A stretch of DNA of 64,000 nucleotides from Bradyrhizobium sp. AUGA SZCCT0158 (GTDB lineage: Bacteria; Pseudomonadota; Alphaproteobacteria; Rhizobiales; Xanthobacteraceae): positions 1 to 64,000 of the forward strand of contig NZ_JAFCME010000011.1 in the NCBI RefSeq assembly GCF_018130065.1. Reading direction: 5' to 3'. The notes under the pieces are model-generated. The model had not been told where the DNA came from. It ran no database searches and saw nothing but the letters and a program-made list of their open reading frames with translations. Positions 44,101 through 53,517 of this stretch are shown piece by piece. Both the position numbers and the translations under genes were made by a program. The first letter of the stretch is position 1. Each line of letters opens with the position of its first letter.

Positions 44101-47100
44101 GCCAAGCGAATACGGGGGTGCGGATTAATCTTGCGATCGACAATCAGCCAATCGATCTGAGGGATGGGCAAGCCCGGCACTGCGACGGGCAGGCGCTGGT
44201 GTGCGCGGGCGAAAGAGGCATCGGGCTTGCGAAAGCTTAATGCATGGACCTGCAGCACGATCCTGATCACATAAAGCGCGAACGATAGCATATCGACCAA
44301 CGACGCAAAGCCGTCCTGCTGTCCTACAACACGCAGCAAAGGTACTCCCTGGCGCGCCAGGTAGCGCTTGTTCAATTCCAGCTCGGGCGATTTCCTGCCG
44401 ATGAAGCTGGGCATTCCTGGGAATTTCTCAAGCGACATCGACGTCAGCTGCGTAAACGGGCTGGCACAGCGCCCGTAGGTGAGCCGTTTGACGCCCCGAA
44501 TCGATTCTCCTTCGAACATCTGAGGTTCAAGATCGGCAACAGCCGGTTCAAGGCCGACATTGTGCCGCACAACCCTGTTGATGCGCAGGTCGTACTCGAT
44601 AAGTCGTACCGCACCTGCACGCGAAAACAGGCCCAGCATTTTGCGTATGTATGGCCTGTACGACCATAGCAGGTATAGGCCGAACACTGCTGCCGCCGCA
44701 CCTACGGAGGCCGCCTTCCACCAACCGTTGAGCCAGTGCGCAAAGATGAGCAACGCGAAGATCACTACACCCAAAACTACACGAGTCACCTTTTGTAGAA
44801 AGGACAACTTTTGCTTTGGTCGATCGTCCAGCCGTGGCAGGAGGCGCAGCGTTTCCTGGAGCCACCGGATTAACCTCTGAACCAAGTCACGCAGGCCGCG
44901 GTTCAGCAGCCAGGCCCAGAAAACGCGAAGGATTCGCGACCAAGGTTGAGTGGGTTCGAAATCAAAAAGGGTCAGCCAGCCCGAGATGTCGGCCTCGAGT
45001 ATCACGTCCTTTGGCTGGGGATGGTCGGACACGGGATCGAACCTGGCCCCCGTACGTAGAATCCGCAGCTTTCCTTTGGCAGGCTTTCCCTCTTGGGGAC
45101 GTGCGACGTTCAGGCGGCGTCCGGCCTGCACTGTCGGGACGTCGTGCAGTCGGCAGCCGTGTGAGGGCGATTGATCCATCAGATCGGCCACCCGCACCGG
45201 CTCGGTCGTAAGGGTGATTTCGACCTCGTGCGATCGCCGGCGCCCGCGTCCCTTGAGCTCCACCTCACCGCGCATCTGCTCTGTCAATTCGATACGAGTC
45301 GGCTCCGGATTGGCTTTTGTCACGGTCACCGAGAACGTCGGGCGTTCCAAGCCGTCGCGCTTGGGCAAGTCGCACAACTCGCCGCCATTCAGGTTCCATT
45401 TCTTCTTGAGAATGGTGACGGCGCGATCTGCCAGCACGGCGATTGTCAATGCCGGGTTGATACCAAGTGATGTGGGCACGATCGAACCGTCCAGCACGAT
45501 CAATCCGGAATGCACGGCTTTCGCCGTCCGGTCTGATGCATCGAACACTTGGCCGCAGTCGTCGGTGACGCCTTGGCCCACGTCTTCCCCCATTGGACAG
45601 CCACCTAGCGGATGCACCGTCAACAGCGGGCCCCGCTGTCGGCCAAAGACGTCTTCCAGCTCCTCGGAGAGTGGCCGCCAAAGCAGGTTATTCACTACCC
45701 GCCCGCCGACGGCGGATTCCTTCAGCATATCACCGAGATGGCGGTGGTGGTTTTCAAACCGGCGGTCCAAGCGAAGCTGCGGCCAATTGACCGTGAGCAA
45801 CCCGTCTGCGTCGTCGCATATCGGACGACCGGCCAGGCTCAACTCTCCTTCTGCATCATCACGGCCGATCATCGCCAAGACCAGCGACCTCTTCATCGCG
45901 GAAGTGTTGACCGAAGCGTCGTCGTCGCGGCTGGCGCCATTCTCATGTTTTTTCCAGTCGCCCGCGGTCAGCTGGTTCAGAAGGTCGAAAGTGGTGGTGG
46001 CTTCCTCGAACAGCCGCCGCAGCGGCCCGGGTACCGCGAGGTCCTGGATTACCAAGTCCGTCTCCGCATCGCCGTTGCGCAGATCGATCATCCCGGTGAT
46101 CGTGGGACCGATGGCCCGACGCCCAAGCTGTGCCTCCGGAAGCGGTTTCGGATCTACCGTTTCGTCGGCAACGGCGTTTACCTCCGTGCCTAAAGCTAGG
46201 TCATGCGCCATCACCAGCATGTCGCCGTTGGCCGAGAACTTGAATCCGAGCTGGTCGGAAAGCTGCAACCGCGCGTTTCGCGAGCGCATCAGGATCTCGG
46301 TAGAGCCGAACGTCCCAGCGGCGAGGATCACCCGTTTGGCGCGGAGACAGAACGGCTCCAGTTGACGGTCCCGCAGATGGCCATCCGTGTGGTTGACATA
46401 TACCTGCCAGCCGCCATCCGCGCCGGTCTCGCGCGGCGCGACGCGCAGCACTGTGGCGCCCGTGATGATTTGCGCACCGGCCTCATGGGCGAGGCACAAC
46501 AGGTTGAGATCGAGTGATTCCTTTGCGTTGTAATTGCAGCCTGTTGCGCAGTCGCCACAACAGTTGCATTTTGAGAGGGTAACGCCAGCAGCATTCTTGT
46601 GATTCTTGGATGCCACGGTCACGTGAACGGGATCCACCTTTCCACCGCCCAGCTTCCTAAGTGCGCCGGTCTTGGCAAGATCAGTATTAGCTTCCGTTGC
46701 TTTCAAGCGGTCAGCGCCCAGCCAAATGCGAAGCGCTTTAGCGGACGTTTCGAGGCTGCCGTCGAGACTCGCTTTGCGGATTTCGTGAGGCCAACGGGCC
46801 TCTTGAAACACATACGGCTTCGGCATTTCCATGACGCCGGCGTTGATCAGCGAACCACCTCCCACACCCGACGCTATCAGCGCCACGGCGTCATTGCTCC
46901 AGCGCATGTCATAGAGCCCGTCATAGACGCCGCGCTGTCGTTTTGCCTCGGGCGTTGTAAAACGGATATGTCCGGGCAGTTCGGCCTGGCGCGATGGGAA
47001 CATGCCGCGCAGGTACTCGTTGCCGCGTTCGAGCACACAAATCTTTAGCTTCCCGTCTTTGCCTAGTGCCTGGCCTTGCGTATCCGTGCAGCCGCTCAGT

Positions 47101-47276
47101 CTCGCAGCGGCCACAGCACCGCCGTAACCGCTGCCGACGATGACTATGTCGAAGTCATGTTCGGGACGATCCGGCAGCTCGGGGTTGGCCATCCATCGGC
47201 AGTTGTCCACCAATGTCTCGAGCCCGCACGACAACCAAGTCACATGTCGCCGTCCGCCTGATGTCTGGGTGTCCAT
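41181..47276 (-). CDS. GMC oxidoreductase / alpha-beta hydrolase / PhoD-like phosphatase fusion
   Basis: A 2,031-residue single open frame with at least three enzyme domains. Residues about 40-650 are an FAD-dependent GMC/cholesterol-oxidase-type oxidoreductase: dinucleotide motif IVIVGSGYGGAVAAARL, and C-terminal HPLGGCPMG plus TSLGINPALTIAVLAD. Two hydrophobic helices lie near 832-880. An alpha/beta hydrolase follows, with LLIHGYSASG near 1080 and nucleophile elbow AHCMGAA near 1160. Residues from about 1650 are a PhoD-like metallophosphatase: LCGDQVYTD, DDHEIRDNW, LSGDDHLSNL. The ATG at 47276 has a GAGGGG ribosome-binding site. No signal peptide is evident. Substrates unknown; a lipid or sterol pathway is a guess. 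Confidence 0.88.
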   Translation of the reverse strand: MDTQTSGGRRHVTWLSCGLETLVDNCRWMANPELPDRPEHDFDIVIVGSGYGGAVAAARLSGCTDTQGQALGKDGKLKICVLERGNEYLRGMFPSRQAELPGHIRFTTPEAKRQRGVYDGLYDMRWSNDAVALIASGVGGGSLINAGVMEMPKPYVFQEARWPHEIRKASLDGSLETSAKALRIWLGADRLKATEANTDLAKTGALRKLGGGKVDPVHVTVASKNHKNAAGVTLSKCNCCGDCATGCNYNAKESLDLNLLCLAHEAGAQIITGATVLRVAPRETGADGGWQVYVNHTDGHLRDRQLEPFCLRAKRVILAAGTFGSTEILMRSRNARLQLSDQLGFKFSANGDMLVMAHDLALGTEVNAVADETVDPKPLPEAQLGRRAIGPTITGMIDLRNGDAETDLVIQDLAVPGPLRRLFEEATTTFDLLNQLTAGDWKKHENGASRDDDASVNTSAMKRSLVLAMIGRDDAEGELSLAGRPICDDADGLLTVNWPQLRLDRRFENHHRHLGDMLKESAVGGRVVNNLLWRPLSEELEDVFGRQRGPLLTVHPLGGCPMGEDVGQGVTDDCGQVFDASDRTAKAVHSGLIVLDGSIVPTSLGINPALTIAVLADRAVTILKKKWNLNGGELCDLPKRDGLERPTFSVTVTKANPEPTRIELTEQMRGEVELKGRGRRRSHEVEITLTTEPVRVADLMDQSPSHGCRLHDVPTVQAGRRLNVARPQEGKPAKGKLRILRTGARFDPVSDHPQPKDVILEADISGWLTLFDFEPTQPWSRILRVFWAWLLNRGLRDLVQRLIRWLQETLRLLPRLDDRPKQKLSFLQKVTRVVLGVVIFALLIFAHWLNGWWKAASVGAAAAVFGLYLLWSYRPYIRKMLGLFSRAGAVRLIEYDLRINRVVRHNVGLEPAVADLEPQMFEGESIRGVKRLTYGRCASPFTQLTSMSLEKFPGMPSFIGRKSPELELNKRYLARQGVPLLRVVGQQDGFASLVDMLSFALYVIRIVLQVHALSFRKPDASFARAHQRLPVAVPGLPIPQIDWLIVDRKINPHPRIRLARYDGRKQPPVTSAPGRPVLLIHGYSASGTTFVHHSVPGNLVEVLCGHGRDVWVLDMRSSAGLDTATEDWSFEMMANQDIPIAIEHILSATQMTRIDVVAHCMGAAMFSMAVLEDEDPNDKKKKNRLHEKIGRVVFSQIGPAMLLSRTNVLAAYIMRYVREFLPLEKYSFSPKDVSPAGQFLDRALATMSMPRDEFLRENPLSWPPGKARPWVGTRHRMDALYGRTFRLKNMDTRTLEHIDDFFGPLSVETVSQVLHFAAVNCVTDARGINRYVTPERVKERLRFPMMSIHGEENGLADPATMAIVRRMLEKAGVPYLNDDWGEPQRASKDRVATASCSEEIERLIDSAGPDLTPGKPSYLTWLIKDHGHQDCLIGKDAKSICGVIAKYLGMPDASRSVQSAPVVVATVSKPATDTRACEARAPACGLRVAAAADKITVLALDASGRGRPLGAVFVPVEQENERFRMVERNEGPGFTIYFPQLPERASQVAQKLPEKKPVHEEEIVTLYVFEVPRAEWPPGSQVLVLLLYEQSEGIGGNPRPPRSMADNSTDSLVREALDHDSLDELRGGLICCSSAAPEPDTLVADKPRRVTFAVASCQYPSDIFNRMPDGEHATRGPVDRSLLALGDRLNEPNPPTLLLLCGDQVYTDATAGLFDPKVSDQKFRIPHERRGQSRGARAVTQRLNLAVQMMLDDHEIRDNWAPNDPDTEMLGSGKTLMELGRSAYFRYERGLQKEPPHVWHTIEHNGLPFFLGDTRTEREARTVLDWREKQIMSRKQYTALCDWLKTDAYKDVPKFILTPAALLPRRLQVANEPARTLHSEAWEGYPASMYALLKFICDNEIKGVVFLSGDDHLSNLVTATVTRGDGDRRCTLHSVHSSALYAPYPVANGVPEDFKGDENFRFPDPDASQERSYFCEVRTQFARGDGFAVLTARSERFGWHLDVDFYNAAGDKKGETVTRDLGLRSSSQAML

Positions 47277-47577
47277 GCGCGACCCCTCTAAACAGCACAC
47301 AATTAACCACTAAAGCACCACGGAGAGGACAGGAGCCCTTCGAAGTGATTTCCAGGCGAAGCGTTCACAACCTGCCATATGCGCCCCATGTTCCGAGCGC
47401 TGATCAGAGACCCGCCGCCGAGACCCGTAACCGCTGCAACATCTTCACTCGGCGGATATCAAACAGCCCATTGACGCCGCACTGTCGTTGCGGGTCGGTG
47501 CCAATAAATGTTGATCGACGCACCTCTTTCTCATCCGAGCACCTGAACAGCTTGCCATCGCGGCGGCGCAAAGATTT
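47277..47577. other. Intergenic region between the two giant genes
   Basis: 301 bp with no supported gene. The two flanking genes run in the same direction, so this may be a long intra-operon spacer or contain the promoter of the fusion gene; no clear promoter boxes were identified. Confidence 0.45.
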
Positions 47578-50500
47578 CTAAAGTCGGTCCTGCCTGCGTC
47601 TGATTTCAGCTGCGATCATCGCCTCGTCGTGCCGCAGCGAAAGCCGCCGGGCGACCGACAACGCCTCATTCCATTTAATAAGTGCTCTATCCTTTCGACC
47701 CTCCAACCAGAGCGCCACGCCCGCCCACAAGCCGTACTGAGGCTTCCCGACGGGGAAGACGTGACTGTATCTTTTGAGCTCGTTGAGGGCTTGCGCCTCC
47801 CAATCGGACCACTGGTCGTACTCGCGAGACAATGCAGTCTCTCGCCCCCGGAAGAGCACCTCACATACACCGGAGATGCCAACGAGTGTGACGTGGCCCG
47901 TCGGACGACGCATTCCGCGCAGTATCCGGAGCGTTTCTTCGACTGCCTGAAGACTCTCGTCATTCAAGCCGATCCGAGAAAGTGCCAAAGCGAGCGAACC
48001 CTTTGTGGACACTTGGGCAGCCAAGTCGGCAGATCCGAGCATTGCAGAAGTAATGAGCCGTAAGATTTCGATGGCCTCGCGAGGGCGATCCGCATGAAGC
48101 GCGCACAACGATTTGCATCGCAAGGCCCAGTTCTCCTGTTGAACGTTTCCGCTGCTTTGTGCACGTGACAAGAGCCCTTGCGCGGTCTGTTCGAGCGAAT
48201 TCCAGTCCCCGCGATAGAACAGGGACCAGAAGCGGATGACTTGCGCATTGGACCACCGCAATTGATCTCCCGCGCGCAAGCTCAGATCCTGTGATTGATT
48301 CAGACGACGATCGACCATCTCCCAGTGACACCGCCCAACTTGCCACAGCGCATCGAGGTTACAGACGTGCGAATGTATTGCTGGATCACCGAGAGTAACC
48401 GCAGCTCGATCGGCCTTTCTCATAAAATATTTGCTGAGGCGCTTTTGCCCTAATATCCCGAGTCCGCACGCCATCTGTGAAGACGCCACAGCGAGTTCTC
48501 TTGTGATTCCCGCTCGTTCGGCATGAACAACAGCCTCGATGAGATGGCGCATACCCTCAAGGAAACGAAGTTCGAAATAGTCGACCATCACTGCCTGGTT
48601 GTGGCAGCGAGCCATTTCCTGCTCCCAAGCCTTGCCCGACTCGGGAGTCGCTCGCGGGAGCATCTGCTGAAACAAGAGCCGACAGGCACTTCTTGCAATC
48701 CGAGCGGCAATTGTGATGCGCGAACGAGGAATCGTTTCCCCGGCCAGTGTGAGCGCGCGACGAATTGCGACGCCCTGAGCATAGATATCTCCGCGGCTAT
48801 AATGGGACTCAGCAAGCTGTGCTCTCCATCGGACCGCCCGAAGCCTTTGCTTATTCGTTAAGTTCATCTGTCGCGATTCATGACTGAAACAAATAGCCAG
48901 AAAGGCTTCGACCTCGCGAAAAGCTCCGGCCTGCAGCGCCTTTGTCGCCGCACTCTCCGCGTATGTGACAGCTTTATCTTTGTTTCCGGCGGCTTCAAAA
49001 TGCTGAGCAAGAATTGCAATATCCGCCCCAGTGGCAGTTTCTTCGGTTTGCTCGAGCCAATCAGCCAAGATGCCGTGGAGTCGTTGCCGAACGTCTGCAG
49101 GGATCGAAGCGTAAACGACGTCTCTGATCTGATCATGTCGAAATTCGTAAGCTCGCGCAGTCGAGTTTTTTCGTAGAAAATGCGCGGCCACAAGCGAGTT
49201 GAGAGCAGCTTGTATTGTGTGTTTCGATTCGTCCTTGAGTACGACCTCCAGCGCCTCGAACAGAAAGGATCGTCCGATCACAGCGCATGCCTTAAGGACG
49301 TCTAGCGCTTTGGGTTCAATGCCATCTACGCGTTCTCGTATCACTCGCTCTATGCGTTCGAAATAGCGGAGGTCATCCAGCGGGCGGATCGACCGCCAAC
49401 AGCCTTCGCGAATGGCTATCAATCCCTCGGTCTTTAATGTAAGGCTGATTTCCTCTGCAAAAAGAGGATTGCCGCAAGCTAATGCGGATATCCGTTCGGC
49501 GAGCTCGCGATCCGGAGTCGCATCCCCAAGCGTGCGCGCAGCAAGTTCGCATATCGCAGTGTCGTGGAGTTCCTCGACTTCAAGGATGCGGCAGAACCGG
49601 GCCGGATCATCTAACTCAATTCCAGATGGAGTCACTCGCGCGGCTTCTGCGCGCCGCTGGAGGTTCCGAAGATCTTCAGGGATTTCCTCCGATCTCACAC
49701 ACAGCACCGCCAGTATTGACGAGCGGCCAGCCACTACCCGCTCGACTAGCCGCCACGATGCCGAGTCAAGCCATTGGCTGTCTTCTAGTACCAACACCAA
49801 AGGGCATGGTGCGATTACGTCAAGTAGGTCAGCAACCAGACGCATGGTTGCGTCGCCACGATGGGCACCTTGAAGGTGACGCGTACTCTCGGTCTCGTTA
49901 ATGTCAATCCCCAAAACGCCATCGAGCAGAGGCAGTCGTTCGAGAATTCTCGGATTATTCCCGAGCCGCGACGAAAGAGCGTCGAGCACAAGCATGGCAT
50001 CGATATCAATCGCCAAATTAAGAATGGAACCCAGCAGTCGTCGCCAGGGCAGAAAGGACGTTCGGCGATCATCCCGTTCGGCGCGTGCCACGGCGACCGT
50101 CGTCCCAGTTGAGCGCAGAGTTTCAGTGAACGAAGCAACCAACGTAGACTTACCTATGCCTGACTCGCCCATGATGACGAGTAGGCGTTTGCCTCCGCCT
50201 TGTACTTCCTCGAATGTACGTTTGAGCAGATCTAGTTCATTGAGTCGTCCAACGAGATATATGTCGGACGAACTGGCCTCGTAGGACTCAACTGGGCAAA
50301 AAACCGCCGCCATATCACCGAGGCCGGTGAGCTGGAGAGTGCCTTTCGGTTCGAATCTGAACGCCGATCGACTTGCTCGTTCCGTCGGTGCGTCGCAGAG
50401 AATACCTCGATCATTTGCCATCATAAGGCGTGCAGCACGATTAATCGGTGCGCCGTGTGTCATAAATTGGCGGCGCCGCATGCTTCCGACGAATCCAAAA

Positions 50501-51594
50501 AGGGCTTCCCCAGTAGCAACGCCGATCGAGGACGAGAGCCCCAGGCTGTCAACAGCTTGATTGATGGCGTGCGCAACATTAACGGCACGCCGAGCGTCAT
50601 CGCGGTGAAAGCTGCCGCGGGCCCCAAATGTCGTAGAAAATACAAGCCCCTTATCGTCATAGTACAGATTTCCCGGTGGCCCGCCCCGCGCTCGCACTAC
50701 TTCCTCTAAGGAAGCATAGAGCGTTTGGTGTTGCGGTAGTGCGAGAGCATCGGAGCAATTGAGACCGACAATTCGCGCGAAGAGAGCAGAGACAGGTCTT
50801 ATTTCGCTAAGTTCAGCCAGTTGGACATCGATATCCCCAATGGGATCGACGTCGACCGCCAACAACCCGCGAACAGCAGGTGGCTTCGAATCAGCTGAAA
50901 GCAGTATCTCCCTGACTTGCATGGGCAAGAACTGAGTCATCCAGTCGACGGAAGGTATGTCAGAGCAGGTTTCGAAATGACGTCGGGAGAAAACGTTTGT
51001 CGCCGTGGTGACCTCGCGAGCGAGTATTTGCGTGGCTTCGGTGGACAGTACGTAGCCCCAACTGCGTGCGACGGCTTGTGACGCAGCGGCCTGGGTGACG
51101 GCTTCACCACCTGCGATGAGATTTCGGGTCGGGTGCTCGCCCAAAGCGGCCGACCAAAGGCGACCCGCGCCTATGCCTAGATGCAAAGCCGGATAAATTT
51201 CGCTGGCAACACGATGTTTCACGTCGCTGCCGCCTTGGCAGATCATTTCTGCACAGGCAACTGCTGACCGTACGGCGCACCCAAGATCGTCAGCATCGGA
51301 GGGCCAATAGGCCAGTAGCGAATCTCCAGCGAAGTAGAGCACTTCACCTCCGAGATCATCGATATGCTCCGCGCAGCGGCCGTACGAAAGGCTGAGTAAT
51401 CTCGGAAGATCTTCGAGTCCCTCTTGGCCGCGGCGCGCCAACTGCTCTACCAAGGCTGTGTATCGCGACACGTCGATGAACATGACGGCTGCGGTAAACT
51501 GAATTGCTGCTGGGCGTCGGTCCTCGCTGCGATTTAATCGCGCGAGCAGCTTCACGGGAAGTAAGTCCTCAAGTATTAAATTGCGCGCTTTCAT
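47578..51594 (-). CDS. Tandem class III cyclase / AAA ATPase / TPR protein (soluble adenylyl cyclase-like)
   Basis: A 1,338-residue protein with the order of eukaryotic soluble adenylyl cyclase. Cyclase domain 1 (about 33-220) keeps both metal-binding aspartates (AVMFIDVSRYTALVE and YFAGDSLLAYW). Cyclase domain 2 (about 265-440) is degenerate: LFARIVGL lacks the first Asp, but DDKGLVFSTTFG is kept. A P-loop ATPase follows, with GESGIGKST near 476 and Walker B LVLVLEDSQWLD near 600, then about 500 residues of TPR-like helices. It probably makes cAMP under ATPase/TPR control. The ATG at 51594 has GGGAG. It lies upstream of the fusion gene on the same strand. Confidence 0.88.
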   Translation of the reverse strand: MKARNLILEDLLPVKLLARLNRSEDRRPAAIQFTAAVMFIDVSRYTALVEQLARRGQEGLEDLPRLLSLSYGRCAEHIDDLGGEVLYFAGDSLLAYWPSDADDLGCAVRSAVACAEMICQGGSDVKHRVASEIYPALHLGIGAGRLWSAALGEHPTRNLIAGGEAVTQAAASQAVARSWGYVLSTEATQILAREVTTATNVFSRRHFETCSDIPSVDWMTQFLPMQVREILLSADSKPPAVRGLLAVDVDPIGDIDVQLAELSEIRPVSALFARIVGLNCSDALALPQHQTLYASLEEVVRARGGPPGNLYYDDKGLVFSTTFGARGSFHRDDARRAVNVAHAINQAVDSLGLSSSIGVATGEALFGFVGSMRRRQFMTHGAPINRAARLMMANDRGILCDAPTERASRSAFRFEPKGTLQLTGLGDMAAVFCPVESYEASSSDIYLVGRLNELDLLKRTFEEVQGGGKRLLVIMGESGIGKSTLVASFTETLRSTGTTVAVARAERDDRRTSFLPWRRLLGSILNLAIDIDAMLVLDALSSRLGNNPRILERLPLLDGVLGIDINETESTRHLQGAHRGDATMRLVADLLDVIAPCPLVLVLEDSQWLDSASWRLVERVVAGRSSILAVLCVRSEEIPEDLRNLQRRAEAARVTPSGIELDDPARFCRILEVEELHDTAICELAARTLGDATPDRELAERISALACGNPLFAEEISLTLKTEGLIAIREGCWRSIRPLDDLRYFERIERVIRERVDGIEPKALDVLKACAVIGRSFLFEALEVVLKDESKHTIQAALNSLVAAHFLRKNSTARAYEFRHDQIRDVVYASIPADVRQRLHGILADWLEQTEETATGADIAILAQHFEAAGNKDKAVTYAESAATKALQAGAFREVEAFLAICFSHESRQMNLTNKQRLRAVRWRAQLAESHYSRGDIYAQGVAIRRALTLAGETIPRSRITIAARIARSACRLLFQQMLPRATPESGKAWEQEMARCHNQAVMVDYFELRFLEGMRHLIEAVVHAERAGITRELAVASSQMACGLGILGQKRLSKYFMRKADRAAVTLGDPAIHSHVCNLDALWQVGRCHWEMVDRRLNQSQDLSLRAGDQLRWSNAQVIRFWSLFYRGDWNSLEQTAQGLLSRAQSSGNVQQENWALRCKSLCALHADRPREAIEILRLITSAMLGSADLAAQVSTKGSLALALSRIGLNDESLQAVEETLRILRGMRRPTGHVTLVGISGVCEVLFRGRETALSREYDQWSDWEAQALNELKRYSHVFPVGKPQYGLWAGVALWLEGRKDRALIKWNEALSVARRLSLRHDEAMIAAEIRRRQDRL

Positions 51595-51927
51595 GTTCTG
51601 CTCCCAAAAAATTGAGAGACCTGGCCCACCGGGTCTAACGTGATCGCCGACGAATGCGCTTAAGATTAGCTAGTTATCTGTGTGCTTCACCTTTGACAGC
51701 AAATTGCCCTAACGCAAAAGCCCTAACTGTTCGACCTGAGGGCCCGCCTATGGGAGCCTTTTACAAAACTAGAACTGAACTATTGGCCTACCGTAATAGA
51801 TTATAGACGCTATCGCAATCACCGGTTAGCTGTGGACTGGGTTACAATCAATCTGCTGCCGCTTGGGTAGGCTGAGCCTTCGTCAGGCTTATCTGCCAGT
51901 CAATCACAACATACGGCTTGGAGCGCC
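51595..51927. other. Intergenic region upstream of the cyclase gene
   Basis: 333 bp, AT-richer than its surroundings, without a supported gene. CCCTAAC occurs twice (about 51706-51726). It is expected to hold the minus-strand promoter of the cyclase gene. Confidence 0.45.
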
Positions 51928-52470
51928 TCAACTCACAAATCCAGCGGGCCGACCGTAACCGCACTCGGGATCTTCAGCGATGCTTAACGGGTCGGTGACG
52001 GCCAACCACTGCATCATCAAGGCTCTGGCATCGATATTCAGGGGTTTGCGTGCGGGTGTGTCGCTCACATCTTTGATCAGCCAGCCAAAAAAAGCGGCGG
52101 TGGTATTAGGTTCCTCCGCAGCGCAGCTACCACTTGCGGCCTCGGCGAAAAGACGGAGTAGCGCTTGCCGGACGAATGCCGGCTCGTAGCTGATCGCCAG
52201 CCAGGCCAGTTCTTTGAGCAGGCTCGGCGGGATCGTGTTCACGCTAGAAAGCAACCGATTGATCTGCTCAATATGATTGCGACGCCAATTCCGCCACATG
52301 TTATCACTGTACCACCGATGAAACTTTTCAGGTGGCAAGGCATCCACCCGGATCTGATCCAGCTCGATGGCGGCGACAAAACCAGTGAGAAGATCGCGAA
52401 CCTCTTCTGGCGTTATTGATTTGGTCAGCGCCGTGCGCGTGCACGCGCCGTTGTATGTTGTATCCTTCAC
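51928..52470 (-). CDS. Hypothetical protein, mobility-module side
   Basis: A 180-residue protein with no recognised domain. It begins at GTG 52470, which is preceded by AGGAGAGGA at good spacing; the in-frame ATG 57 bp upstream lacks this. The interior is helical and rich in Trp (MWRNWRRNHIEQINRLL, then KELAWLAISYEPAFVRQALL). It is separated by 217 bp from the coupled operon upstream. Confidence 0.6.
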   Translation of the reverse strand: MKDTTYNGACTRTALTKSITPEEVRDLLTGFVAAIELDQIRVDALPPEKFHRWYSDNMWRNWRRNHIEQINRLLSSVNTIPPSLLKELAWLAISYEPAFVRQALLRLFAEAASGSCAAEEPNTTAAFFGWLIKDVSDTPARKPLNIDARALMMQWLAVTDPLSIAEDPECGYGRPAGFVS

Positions 52471-52687
52471 CTGATGGTGTCCTCTCCTTGTTTCCGTTCC
52501 GTGGATTGGTTGCAGCTCATGGCGCATGCGAGTATCGTCGTTGCGATGGTCGCATTTATTTGATGCTCATCAGGCATGGACAACTCCGAGTGCCTAAGTC
52601 AGCGACGCGAAAAACCGCAAAGCAAGGTATACCGCAACGACGCTACAACGAACGTTATGACTGCGACGGAGACGTTGTATGGAAGTA

Positions 52688-53254
52688 TTATCCACTCAAG
52701 CTCTCCTGCTTTATGTTTCCGATGACCGCTTGCCCTCCCTCCCGGACGTCCACTCTTTCAATCCGGATGACTTGCGATCCGCCGCTCCTAAGCCGCCGCA
52801 ATGTTTCAACTAGGATCGCGAAAGTACGCGACAGCCGGCTTACGGCCGTCGCACCTGCCAATATATGACGATCACCGCCATGACCGCCGCCGAGCCGGCC
52901 CAGGACGGCCATCGATGCTGCGTGCACAGCTGCCATCTGGATCACTAGTGCGCATTCGGTTTCACCCCTGGGCTGCTCGCTTTCGATCATTGCTAGAGCA
53001 GCATTCAGGGCGGTCTCAGACAATCCACCGTTTGGCAGTCGAGCGGCGGCTTGAAGCTGAAACAAAGTCGCATTGATGAAATCTGGCGAAGAAGTGCCGC
53101 AGGCGTCCATCAGTCGGACGAACCACAGTTGGTGGTTGCCATCCGGCGGAAGCGACTTGGCAACGTTGCAATTGATGCGCTCGAGTTTGACCCGCACAGG
53201 AGCTTCCTTCTTCCTTCCCCGGGCCGGAATCTGGCTCGCCGGTAGGATGCTCAT
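52688..53254 (-). CDS. Hypothetical protein, last gene of the coupled island operon
   Basis: A 188-residue protein. The N terminus is basic (ARGRKKEAPVRVKLERI), the middle is helical and Ala-rich (ECALVIQMAAVHAASMAVLG), and a Gly/His stretch GGGHGGDRH follows. It starts at ATG 53254, overlapping the previous stop by ATGA. No function is recognised. From memory, similar proteins accompany DUF3987 genes in Bradyrhizobium islands. Confidence 0.65.
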   Translation of the reverse strand: MSILPASQIPARGRKKEAPVRVKLERINCNVAKSLPPDGNHQLWFVRLMDACGTSSPDFINATLFQLQAAARLPNGGLSETALNAALAMIESEQPRGETECALVIQMAAVHAASMAVLGRLGGGHGGDRHILAGATAVSRLSRTFAILVETLRRLRSGGSQVIRIERVDVREGGQAVIGNIKQESLSG

Positions 53255-53517
53255 CCTTTATCGACCTTTCCATAAGTGCGAACGATCGATCTGAGCCATT
53301 GTCGCTCCTCGACCGCCTCCGCGGTGAACGTGCCATCCTTGTAGTTGCCGTTACCCAGGCCTTTCGGCGCGCCGGTGCTGCGCCCGCCGTGAAGCCGACA
53401 GCGGTTGCGGCCCCAAATGGCCGGGCACTGGCAAGGACCGCCGGCCCGTGTCTTTGCGCCACAGCGTAGGGCTGTCCTGATGTTTGCAAGCTGTGCCATG
53501 ACACGGTCTTGGTTCAT
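53251..53517 (-). CDS. Small Cys/His protein with HGGxSTGAPKG motif
   Basis: An 88-residue protein. It has CGAKTRAGGPCQCPAIWGRNRCRLHGG (four Cys and a His in zinc-finger-like spacing), followed by STGAPKGLGNGNYKDG, a motif found in many small phage- and island-borne proteins of unknown role. ATG 53517 follows GGAGA and overlaps the upstream stop; its own stop overlaps the next start. A DNA-binding or packaging-like role is possible but unproven. Confidence 0.75.
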   Translation of the reverse strand: MNQDRVMAQLANIRTALRCGAKTRAGGPCQCPAIWGRNRCRLHGGRSTGAPKGLGNGNYKDGTFTAEAVEERQWLRSIVRTYGKVDKG

